DNA of 47,014 nucleotides from Planctomycetota bacterium. GTDB lineage: Bacteria; Planctomycetota; UBA8742; UBA2392. Below are positions 17,202-24,344 of this stretch, piece by piece; position 1 is the first letter of the stretch; every line of letters starts with the position of its first letter. The stretch is taken from positions 1-47,014 of the forward strand of contig JAGQRE010000012.1 of NCBI GenBank assembly GCA_020425695.1, read 5' to 3'. The notes beneath the pieces were generated by a model, which did no database searches, was not told where the DNA came from, and saw nothing but the letters and a program-made list of their open reading frames with translations. The position numbers were made by a program, and so were the translations under genes.

Positions 17202-18019
17202 GAAGCGTTCTTTCTCTGGAGCAGGCGATCCACTGTGGACTTCAGGTCTTCCTGCGAGAAGGGGCGTTTCAACAGGGCGTCGGCTGGTTGAAGATCGGTT
17301 TCGGTGACCTCAGCGTATGTGCAGATCAGTATGGGTATCTCGCGAGTGTCTTCGTTCGCACGAATCTTCTCGGCTACTTCGCGCCCGGACATTCCGGGCA
17401 TCTCGTAATCGGTAACAATCAGGTCCGGCTTTTGTCGATTTGCTCGGCGCAGTGCTTCCGTGCCTGAACCGGCCGTTTCCGTGCCGAACCCCTCGGCGCG
17501 AAGCATGGCGCCGGTGAGTGCGCAGTTGGCCGGCTCGTCGTCGACGACGAGGATGTGGCGCGCCACCCGTTTGGGCTTTTTGAAGGACCCGGTGGCGTGC
17601 TTGGAGGCCGTGAGGAAAGTCGGCAAGCCCGCGAGTTTCCAGCCCGACTCAATGCTGAGCTTTACGGCATAGTTGCGGCTGCGCAGTTCTTTCCAGACTT
17701 CAATATCGGACGTTACCGGTGCTAAAGCATCGTCGTGGCAATCCGCCAGAAAGTAGAAATCGCCGCCACAGATGCACTGTTCGACGGCGAACTTCATGTG
17801 GGGATAGAGATGATTGCCAAGACGTAATACGTAGCGCTGGCAGGCGTAGGTGCTTTTCTCGGATTCGTCGGTGAATCGTTCAAGAATCTGAGGCAGCTTC
17901 AGCTCGCTCCAGTCGGGCAATGCGGGACAGACGCCTGACGTGGCGGGCCATGCGTGCTTCCAGTAAATGCGCAACGCCTGCAAAACTTCGTCGCGCGTGA
18001 TGTTGAATGTTCCAGCCAT
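17198..18019 (-). CDS. Response regulator with a novel N-terminal domain and C-terminal receiver
   Basis: This encodes 273 residues with GAGG upstream of the ATG. Residues 1-150 form an unrecognised domain containing CICGGDFYFLADCHDD. Residues 154-270 are a receiver domain: HILVVDDEPANCALTGAMLR supplies the acidic pair, DLIVTDYEMPGMSGREV supplies the phospho-acceptor Asp, the switch Thr is in CTYAEV, and Lys is in LLKRPF. A receiver at the C-terminus behind a possible sensor or effector domain is unusual. No histidine kinase is in the window. It is coupled to the zinc-ribbon gene downstream. Confidence 0.82.
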   Translation of the reverse strand: MAGTFNITRDEVLQALRIYWKHAWPATSGVCPALPDWSELKLPQILERFTDESEKSTYACQRYVLRLGNHLYPHMKFAVEQCICGGDFYFLADCHDDALAPVTSDIEVWKELRSRNYAVKLSIESGWKLAGLPTFLTASKHATGSFKKPKRVARHILVVDDEPANCALTGAMLRAEGFGTETAGSGTEALRRANRQKPDLIVTDYEMPGMSGREVAEKIRANEDTREIPILICTYAEVTETDLQPADALLKRPFSQEDLKSTVDRLLQRKNAS

Positions 18020-18121
18020 CGCGCTGCCGCCTCTACTAATAGAACGACTGTGCAGGTGCGGTTACTTCACTAAAAATGCGCGAATTGGGCGATTTGCGGG
18101 TCATTTGACGCCGGGTGGTCT

Positions 18122-19759
18122 TTACCAGCCTGCGGCGCATCCGTCCTTGCGCGGGTCCGAACCACCCGTCAGCACACCAGTTTCCGCGTCACGCACGATG
18201 ACCTGACCGCCTCCCATGTGGATGCGCTCAAAGCCGTCGAGGGTCCGGATGTTGTAACCGCGGCTTTCAAGGTCGCGCACGATGTCCCTATCAAAACCCG
18301 GTTCCAGCCATAACTTTGCGTCATGTCCGACGAGTTGCCAGCGTGGTGCGTCCAAGGCCTGCTGCGGGTTCAGCCCATTGAGCAGATGCGTCAAAACCTG
18401 AAAGTGCGCCTGCGGTTGCATGTGCCCCCCCATGATGCCGAAACATGCATGCAGGTCGTCGCCGCGTGTCGTCATGGCGGGGATGATAGTGTGGTAGGGG
18501 CGTTTCTTGGGCTCAAGATAGTTCGGGTGGTCCTTATCCAGTGAGAACCCGGCGCCGCGGTTCTGCAGACTGACGCCGGTACCCGGCACAACCAGCCCCG
18601 TGCCCACGCCCATGTAGCAACTCTGAATCCACGAGCAGGCGTTGCCTTCGCCGTCTACGACACTCAGGTAGATTGTGTCGTTGCCGGTGCGCCCGAACAC
18701 ATGCCCCTTGTTAGCCGTTGACGCGTCAATGTCAACGAGGCGCGAGATCCCGTAGGCGCGTTCGGTCAGGTGCTTCTTGTCCACCTTCGCCCACTTGGGG
18801 TCGTAGACTTCCTTCTGGGCCACGTCGAAACCCACGCGCATGAACTCAATCATGTGAGCCAGCCTGTCTGCGTCGTCGTACCGATCCAGGTTTCCGGCAT
18901 TGGCGATGTTGCACGCGATTAGCGCAGCGAGCCCCTGGCCGTTCGGCGGGCACTCATACAGGCGTACGCCGTGATACTCCGTGCTTAGGGGCTCGACCCA
19001 TTCGCCTTCGTGCTGCGCGAAGTCTTCGGGCGTCAGCCAGCCGCCGTAGCTCTGCACGTGGTTGGCGGCCTTGGTGGCGAATTCGCCTTCGTATATGTAA
19101 GCGGCACCTTCATCGGCGATGCCTTGCAGCGTTTCCGCCATAGTTGGCAACGCGATGACCTCACCGGCAACGGGGGCTCGTCCGTCCTTCAGAAGCTCGG
19201 CCCCGCTTGGTTGCTCGGCACCGTTGTCTTTGTCGCCACTGTTCCAGTCGGGGCTGCGCAGGAGTTTCTTTTCACTGAGCCGCCATGCCTGCGAGATCCA
19301 TTCCGTGACCGGAAAGCCGTGCTTCGCTGTCTCAATCGCGGGCTGAATCAACTCACGCAATGACTGGGTGCCGTGCTTCTCAAGCAGGTCGCTCCAGCCG
19401 CGCACGACACCGGGTACCGTCACAGCAGCGCCCGTGTACAGCGGCATTTGCTTCAGTCCCTGCTTTCGAAGCGAGGGCGCATCGCTGGCGGCGGCGCTGC
19501 GCCCAGAGCCGTTAAGCGCTGTCACCTGTTTGGTCTTCGCGTCGAAGTACAGGGCAAAACAGTCACCCCCGATGCCGTTGCTGACGGGTTCAACGACACA
19601 CATCATGGCCGCGGTGGCGATTGCAGCGTCGGCCGCGTTCCCACCGCGCTTGAGAACGTCCAGGCCAGCCTGCGCCGCCAGCGATTGGCTTGTGGCCACC
19701 ATGCCGTTTCGTGCGAGAACGCAACTACGGCGTGAGTTGAACTCAAAGTTGTATTCCAT
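18122..19759 (-). CDS. Gamma-glutamyltransferase family protein, YwrD-like
   Basis: This encodes 545 residues. ATG 19759 is chosen for AAGGG 6 nt upstream and because the family begins near FEFNSRRSCVLARNGMVATS. It has GLDVLKRGGNAADAAIA and EPVSNGIGGDCFALY of the large subunit. The autoprocessing threonine is expected at Thr362 in GNDTIYLSVVDGEGN, giving a small subunit of about 184 residues. IMGGHMQPQAHFQVL and the final GGSDPRKDG match Bacillus YwrD-type members rather than classical Ggt. There is no signal peptide, so it is probably cytosolic, unlike periplasmic Ggt. It may hydrolyse gamma-glutamyl or similar amides. It is divergent from a methyltransferase gene. Confidence 0.88.
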   Translation of the reverse strand: MEYNFEFNSRRSCVLARNGMVATSQSLAAQAGLDVLKRGGNAADAAIATAAMMCVVEPVSNGIGGDCFALYFDAKTKQVTALNGSGRSAAASDAPSLRKQGLKQMPLYTGAAVTVPGVVRGWSDLLEKHGTQSLRELIQPAIETAKHGFPVTEWISQAWRLSEKKLLRSPDWNSGDKDNGAEQPSGAELLKDGRAPVAGEVIALPTMAETLQGIADEGAAYIYEGEFATKAANHVQSYGGWLTPEDFAQHEGEWVEPLSTEYHGVRLYECPPNGQGLAALIACNIANAGNLDRYDDADRLAHMIEFMRVGFDVAQKEVYDPKWAKVDKKHLTERAYGISRLVDIDASTANKGHVFGRTGNDTIYLSVVDGEGNACSWIQSCYMGVGTGLVVPGTGVSLQNRGAGFSLDKDHPNYLEPKKRPYHTIIPAMTTRGDDLHACFGIMGGHMQPQAHFQVLTHLLNGLNPQQALDAPRWQLVGHDAKLWLEPGFDRDIVRDLESRGYNIRTLDGFERIHMGGGQVIVRDAETGVLTGGSDPRKDGCAAGW

Positions 19760-19815
19760 AGTTCGCCCTTGTTGCTCGTTCGGCCAACGAATTCCGTTCA
19801 ACATACTTCGTTGCT

Positions 19816-19843
19816 TTGTCTTGTCGCGATTCTCGGGCATAAT
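19816..19843 (+). promoter_or_regulatory. Promoter of a probably leaderless methyltransferase transcript
   Basis: TTGTCT at 19816-19821 and CATAAT at 19838-19843 (5/6) are separated by 16 bp. The expected transcription start falls at about 19850-19851, on the ATG of the methyltransferase. There is no Shine-Dalgarno. Confidence 0.5.
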
Positions 19844-19850
19844 GGCAATC

Positions 19851-20597
19851 ATGGCTGATCAACTACCACTGCCTGATTTTCTGGCCTCTCTGGGCAAGAC
19901 CGAATTGAAGCCGGGCGGGGCCTATGCTACGGGCGCGTTGTTGCGGATGCTCGACATGAACGGGCATGAGCATGCGCTGGTGGTTGGCCCACACGCGGCA
20001 AACACGGCCTTGTTCGCCAGCATGACGACACAGGCCACAACGGAAGCGCTGGTCAGTGCCGAGGCCGAAAAACTCACCGAGAACGACCCCGCCCTGAAGC
20101 GGCGTTCCACCGCCAAGATCGGCAAAGTCGAGGAACTGCCGTTTGACGACGCCCACTTTGACGTTGCAGTCATTGAGGCGACGCTGAGCTACCAGAGTCC
20201 TGAGCGTCAATTGCTTACTCTCAAAGAGATTCACCGCGTGCTGAAACCGGGCGGACGAATCGGGCTGCATGAACTTGCCTGGCGTCAGCCCTCGACACCG
20301 GAAGTCGAGCGCCGGCTGGCGGACGTATGGCAGGGCAGCGTGAACCCGGCAGTCGTCCGCGGCTGGTGGGATATCCTCGAGCAGGCCGGATTCAGCGACG
20401 TCCAGAATGAGATGGCAGTCGTCAGTTACTTCACACGGGCCGGGCTCAACAGCGACGAAGGTGACACGGCGATCGATATCTTTCACGCGGCGTTCGCCAA
20501 CGAAGAAACACTGGACCGGTTTTACGCGGCCTATCGTGAGTTCACTGAAAACCGGCACTATTACGGCGTGATCCTCGCGACTGCCACGAAAGCCTGA
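19851..20597 (+). CDS. SAM-dependent methyltransferase (type 11-like)
   Basis: This encodes 248 residues from ATG 19851. ATG 19842 (MAIMADQL) is an alternative but lies within the -10 box. Motifs are HALVVGPHAANTALFASM (a divergent motif I with GPHAAN rather than GxGxG), VEELPFDDAHFDVAVIEATL, and EIHRVLKPGGRIGLHELAWR (post-motif). PPEVE-like residues and RGWWDILEQAGFSDVQNEM resemble ArsM/UbiE-type enzymes. The altered glycine loop may mean changed SAM binding. The substrate is unknown. The gene is separate from the ggt-like gene by a divergent promoter region. Confidence 0.78.
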   Translation: MADQLPLPDFLASLGKTELKPGGAYATGALLRMLDMNGHEHALVVGPHAANTALFASMTTQATTEALVSAEAEKLTENDPALKRRSTAKIGKVEELPFDDAHFDVAVIEATLSYQSPERQLLTLKEIHRVLKPGGRIGLHELAWRQPSTPEVERRLADVWQGSVNPAVVRGWWDILEQAGFSDVQNEMAVVSYFTRAGLNSDEGDTAIDIFHAAFANEETLDRFYAAYREFTENRHYYGVILATATKA

Positions 20598-20662
20598 AGC
20601 GCTCGACGGATTCACTCAAGAAGCAAATAGATACATGCCGATGTCGACGTGGGGAGTGTCCG

Positions 20663-21589
20663 ATGGACCCACGTGCGACAATTGAACGGTTTCTTGAGCA
20701 CCTCGACGTTGAACGTAATTTCAGCGAGCAGAGCCTGCGTGCCTACAAGACCGACCTGCGTCAGTTCGCGGAGTTCCTGGACCAGCGCGAGATCACCGAC
20801 CTGACCCGCATCGACAACCTGAACCTGCGGGCCTATCTGGCGGGCATGTCGGAGTCCAACTATGGGCGCCGCAGTATCGCGAGAAAACTGGCGAGCATCC
20901 GTTCGCTGTTTCGCTTCCTGCATCGTCGCGGCGAAATCAAAGAAAACCCGACCAAGATGCTGCGTACGCCGAAACTCGCGCGCAATCTGCCCAGCTTTCT
21001 GGATGAGAATCAAGTTACGGTCCTGCTGACCACACCGGACCCGAACACATGGAGCGGCACACGCGACAAGGCAATTCTCGAGTTGCTGTACGCCACAGGC
21101 CTGCGTGTGTCTGAGCTGGTGAAGCTGAAACTGCAAGATCTTGAACTGACCAAAGGCTCTCTACGTACGCTGGGCAAAGGGCGCAAGGAACGCATTCTGC
21201 CGTTGCTGCCGTCTGCCATCGAAGGGTTGCAGATCTGGTTCAAGGTTCGCGGCAACCCGCCGCGCTCGCGTACGGGTGGCATCAAGCCCGGCACGGAGAA
21301 CGTCTTCATCAACCAGCGTGGAACAGCGCTGACAGACCGCAGTGTGCGACGACTGATCGATCAGTACGTCAAGCAGGCCGCCATCAACTGCAAAGTTACT
21401 CCGCATACGCTGCGACACAGCTTTGCCACGCACCTGCTGAATCACGGCGCAGACCTGCGCGATGTTCAGGAATTGCTCGGGCATGCGCATCTTGCGACTA
21501 CGCAGGTCTACACCCACGTTACGACTGCCCGCATGCTGGATGTTTATGAGCGTGCACATCCGAGCGCGGCTGATAAAAAGTCGGCATGA
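20663..21589 (+). CDS. xerC: Site-specific tyrosine recombinase XerC/XerD
   Basis: This encodes 308 residues with GGGGAG upstream of the ATG. The N-terminal SAM-like DNA-binding domain reads VERNFSEQSLRAYKTDLRQF. The catalytic set is complete: Arg148 in ATGLRVSEL, Lys172 in TLGKGRKER, His248 and Arg251 in PHTLRHSFATHL, His274 in LGHAHLATTQ, and nucleophile Tyr283 in VYTHV. The length is typical of Xer proteins, which resolve chromosome dimers at dif. XerC and XerD are hard to tell apart here. It overlaps ybeY (ATGA) and shows no mobile-element context, so it is a housekeeping recombinase. Confidence 0.9.
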   Translation: MDPRATIERFLEHLDVERNFSEQSLRAYKTDLRQFAEFLDQREITDLTRIDNLNLRAYLAGMSESNYGRRSIARKLASIRSLFRFLHRRGEIKENPTKMLRTPKLARNLPSFLDENQVTVLLTTPDPNTWSGTRDKAILELLYATGLRVSELVKLKLQDLELTKGSLRTLGKGRKERILPLLPSAIEGLQIWFKVRGNPPRSRTGGIKPGTENVFINQRGTALTDRSVRRLIDQYVKQAAINCKVTPHTLRHSFATHLLNHGADLRDVQELLGHAHLATTQVYTHVTTARMLDVYERAHPSAADKKSA

Positions 21590-22017
21590 TCGAAGTCGAT
21601 GTCACTTCCACAATTCGAAGCAAAGTTGACCGCAAGCTGATTGAGACGGCCGTGCGTACGGCACTTGGGCGGCTCAAGGCCAGTGTCAGCGTCGTCGTGA
21701 TCGGCGACCAGCGCATGCGCAGCTTGAATCGCGACGCACTGGGGCACGACTACGTGACGGACGTGCTGAGCTTCGACCACGGCGACAGCCCCGAGGGGCG
21801 CGTCTTCGAGATCATCGTCTGCGCACCGCACGCCGCCCGTGAGGCCAAACGCTATGGCGTGCCCGAGAAACAGGAAGTCGCGCGCTACGTGATTCACGGC
21901 TGCCTGCACTGCGTAGGCCATGACGACCACAGCGAGTCAGATAGAGCGGCCATGTGGAAGCTGCAAGAGAAGCACGTCCGCAAACTCTTCGGGGCGTCCT
22001 ACCGCCAACCCAACTAG
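21586..22017 (+). CDS. ybeY: Endoribonuclease YbeY (rRNA maturation factor)
   Basis: This is a 143-residue protein, a normal size for YbeY, which acts in 16S rRNA 3' processing and ribosome quality control. It has LNRDALGHDYVTDVLSFDH and the zinc motif HGCLHCVGHDDH. The first two ligands are His104 and His108. At the position of the usual third His the residue is Asp114, with His115 next to it, so the third ligand is shifted or replaced. It is translationally coupled to xerC by a 4-bp overlap. The gene ends shortly before the cobalamin riboswitch promoter. Confidence 0.9.
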   Translation: MIEVDVTSTIRSKVDRKLIETAVRTALGRLKASVSVVVIGDQRMRSLNRDALGHDYVTDVLSFDHGDSPEGRVFEIIVCAPHAAREAKRYGVPEKQEVARYVIHGCLHCVGHDDHSESDRAAMWKLQEKHVRKLFGASYRQPN

Positions 22018-22035
22018 GGATTTCGTCCACATTCG

Positions 22036-22063
22036 TTGACTTGCATTAGAACGCGGACATACT
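22036..22063 (+). promoter_or_regulatory. Promoter of the cobalamin-riboswitch transcript
   Basis: TTGACT at 22036-22041 (5/6) and CATACT at 22058-22063 (4/6) are separated by 16 bp. The expected transcription start at about 22069-22070 coincides with the first base of the riboswitch P1 stem. Confidence 0.55.
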
Positions 22064-22068
22064 GCGCC

Positions 22069-22233
22069 CGTCACGACATTTGGGTGATCGATCGAATACG
22101 ATCACCCAGGAACCTGGTGGAATTCCAGGACGGCCCCGCCGCTGTGACCGGGAACGAAACCGCAAATGCCATTGCCCACGGGCGAGAAGGCGCGGAAGTA
22201 GGTAGCCCGGAAGTCAGAAGACCTGTCGCGACG
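22069..22233 (+). promoter_or_regulatory. Cobalamin (adenosylcobalamin/B12) riboswitch
   Basis: All aptamer landmarks are present. P1 is formed by 22069-22077 and 22225-22233 with one mismatch. A perfect 9-bp P2 hairpin lies at 22082-22090 and 22099-22107. GGTGGAATTCC is at 22116-22126, the B12-box core CCCCGCCGCTGT at 22134-22145, GCCATTG at 22168-22174, and AAGTCAGAAGACCTG at 22211-22225. Downstream, TTCGGTAC at 22319-22326 can pair with GTACCGGG at 22372-22379 (two G-U pairs) and cover the GGGAG Shine-Dalgarno at 22377-22381. This suggests control of translation, with B12 switching the gene off. The 370-bp non-coding stretch from 22018 to 22387 is made of the promoter, this aptamer and its expression platform. 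Confidence 0.92.
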
Positions 22234-22387
22234 CTGCATGGTTGCCCTCGTGGAACGGGGCTGAATGCGCGCGCTTCTGCCGCTATTCATTCCCATTCCC
22301 GATGCCCGGCGACCATGGTTCGGTACGGCGAGGGTCCGTGCAGAACGCGCGTCAAAGCGCCGAGTGGGCGAGTACCGGGAGTTTACC

Positions 22388-24223
22388 ATGTTGTCACGTT
22401 TCATGATGGCGCTGCTGTTTATAGCAGCGGCCGCACCTGTGTTTGCGTTTTACGCGCAACCTGCGGGGTACACACTTTCCGAAGTACCGAACACACCGTC
22501 TGGGGAAATCGTATGGGATCCGGCCACGTCGGCGACGGATTTCTACGCCCACAGCAACGGCGGTTTGCGTCGCTTCGATACTGCGGGCGGGGCGTTCTCA
22601 AGCACGCTGTTGTTCGCCGAACCGGGCGTGATTGGCGCCTATGGGCCGTACTTTGATGCACTGGCCATTGACCCGAATTCGCCGAATGATTTCTACGTCA
22701 GCTACAGCGGCAGCTACAGCCGTCTCCACAAGTTGACACGTACCGGGGCAGACTCATCGACGCTTGTGGGCTCAACTGAATACAGCACAAACGGCGAGTT
22801 TATTTATCAGCTCGAGTTCGTGCCTGACAACGCGAATGTCCCTGCCGCACTACGGGGTCAACTGCTTGCCGTGGCCGCCGTGGGCTTCAGCGGTGTATCG
22901 GCCATTTACGTGGTAGATACGACGACACTGGCGCTTACGAAGATTATCGATGTAACGGCGACGCAAGCCAGCGGCCCGTTCACGGTGGACGAATACGGTA
23001 ACGTCTACGCTGTTGTGCCGACTTCATACGGCACGCCGACCGGCGCGCTGCTGTACAAGTTCAGTGCGGCGGGTGTTGCGGCGGCCCTTACCTCTACTCC
23101 CGTGCAGCCTTCGCAGGGCGAGGTTTTGATCGAGGCCAGCGACAACGAGTGGAACATCCCGGCCATCACCGCACGCGAAGAAAACGGCAGCACTTTCCTT
23201 TACTACTCAACCCAGGAGCACGCGTCGGTGTTTCGCATGTGTGTGCAGACCGGCGAATCGAAGCAGTTCATGCAGGGCTTCGGCGGTGTGGCGGACGGCT
23301 ATCCGGCATACGCGGCCGGTGGGGGCAGCATTGCGTTCACCAGTCGGACGGGTGATTTCAACCCGGCCGGGGGCGGGTCGGTCCGGTTGGCGATTCCCTA
23401 CAGCCTCAGCACGGTCGGTTACGGCAGCTACCGCAGCGTCTATTTTCTGGACGTCGAGGCAGTGAATACGCTGGTGGCCAGTCTGAACATTGCGCAGCAA
23501 CCCACCGCCATCAACGCCGGCGTGCCATTCTCTGTATCACTGGAGGCGCTGAACGGCAGCAGCGGGACGATTCTTTCCAACGTGGCAGTTGTCGCGAGTG
23601 CAACCGGCAGCGGCGAGTTGCACGGCTTCACGGTGACATCAAAGCCCGGAAACGCGCTTGTAGTTGATGGGCTGGTCTACAGCACGTCAACGATCCCTGA
23701 AAACATCACGTTGACTTTCTCGGTATCCGGTAACTCGGGCGTGAATGCCACGACGGCAGTGATTCCCGTGATCGCACCGGCTGCGGCAATTGCGCTTGTA
23801 AGCCCACCATCGGAGGGGCTTACGAATTCGGTAATGCAGGTCAGTGTCGAGTTGCAGAACGCTTCCGGGCAAATCGTGACAGGCGGGACCGACAGCTCGC
23901 GGGAAGTTTCAGTCGCGCTGACCAGCGGCCCGGGAAACCTCTGGGGCGTCACGACGGTGGCGGCGAGCAATGGTGTCGCGGATTTCAGCGTGCTTCTGAT
24001 TGATGCAGCCGGCAGCTACACCCTTGAGTTCACCTCGCCCGGTCTTGCGCCACAGACCATGAACGTGACGATTTCGGCGCCCACAGCTTCAACTTCCAGC
24101 GATGACAGCTCCGACAACGGCAGTTGCACCGCAGCCGGCGGGTCCGGGGCAATATGGATTCTGCTGCTGGCTTTGCTGGTTGCCGGCGGCGTGACGCGGC
24201 GGTTGCGCAGGTTGGCGGCGTAA
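22388..24223 (+). CDS. Riboswitch-controlled, surface-anchored beta-propeller-like protein
   Basis: This encodes 611 residues from ATG 22388, with GGGAG 6 nt upstream. A signal peptide (MLSRFMMALLFIAAAAPVFA) is followed by about 380 beta-rich residues with repeating strand-turn blocks such as FDALAIDPNSPNDFYVSYSG, YQLEFVPDNANVPAALRGQL and FTVDEYGNVYAVVPTSYG, as in beta-propellers. Two Ig-like domains follow (from about residue 365). The C-terminus is a Ser/Asp linker, SCTAAGGSGAIW, a hydrophobic helix and an Arg-rich end (RRLRRLAA), a sorting signal like GlyGly-CTERM or MYXO-CTERM. The B12 riboswitch implies a role in cobalamin acquisition. Bacteroides BtuG, a surface beta-propeller that captures B12, is the closest functional idea. 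The propeller assignment and the ligand are inferred. Confidence 0.75.
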   Translation: MLSRFMMALLFIAAAAPVFAFYAQPAGYTLSEVPNTPSGEIVWDPATSATDFYAHSNGGLRRFDTAGGAFSSTLLFAEPGVIGAYGPYFDALAIDPNSPNDFYVSYSGSYSRLHKLTRTGADSSTLVGSTEYSTNGEFIYQLEFVPDNANVPAALRGQLLAVAAVGFSGVSAIYVVDTTTLALTKIIDVTATQASGPFTVDEYGNVYAVVPTSYGTPTGALLYKFSAAGVAAALTSTPVQPSQGEVLIEASDNEWNIPAITAREENGSTFLYYSTQEHASVFRMCVQTGESKQFMQGFGGVADGYPAYAAGGGSIAFTSRTGDFNPAGGGSVRLAIPYSLSTVGYGSYRSVYFLDVEAVNTLVASLNIAQQPTAINAGVPFSVSLEALNGSSGTILSNVAVVASATGSGELHGFTVTSKPGNALVVDGLVYSTSTIPENITLTFSVSGNSGVNATTAVIPVIAPAAAIALVSPPSEGLTNSVMQVSVELQNASGQIVTGGTDSSREVSVALTSGPGNLWGVTTVAASNGVADFSVLLIDAAGSYTLEFTSPGLAPQTMNVTISAPTASTSSDDSSDNGSCTAAGGSGAIWILLLALLVAGGVTRRLRRLAA

Positions 24224-24247
24224 GTTTCGTTCGGGTAACCGTTTGCC

Positions 24248-24274
24248 CAGGGCGGCCTGTCGCAGGCCGCCCTG
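24248..24274. terminator. Strong 12-bp hairpin, probable terminator
   Basis: A perfect inverted repeat (24248-24259 with 24263-24274, 3-nt loop) of the form CAGGGCGGCCTG / CAGGCCGCCCTG lies 25 bp after the stop of the riboswitch-controlled gene. There is no T tract, so it is not a classic intrinsic terminator, but the position suits transcript end formation or 3'-end protection. Confidence 0.5.
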
Positions 24275-24344
24275 AAGTACTTAAATGGCCGGAACTCGCC
24301 TTTGGAACCGTATTTGCATAGCCTATGGGGTAGAGGAGGCAGCC

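Noticed and set aside
20663..21589. Tyrosine recombinase as the integrase of a mobile element
   Set aside because: The length and motifs fit Xer housekeeping enzymes, it overlaps ybeY, and no att site, tRNA or phage gene is near.
22265..22387. In-frame N-terminal extension of the riboswitch-controlled protein from ATG 22265
   Set aside because: It would run through the riboswitch expression platform and place 41 residues before a clear signal peptide.
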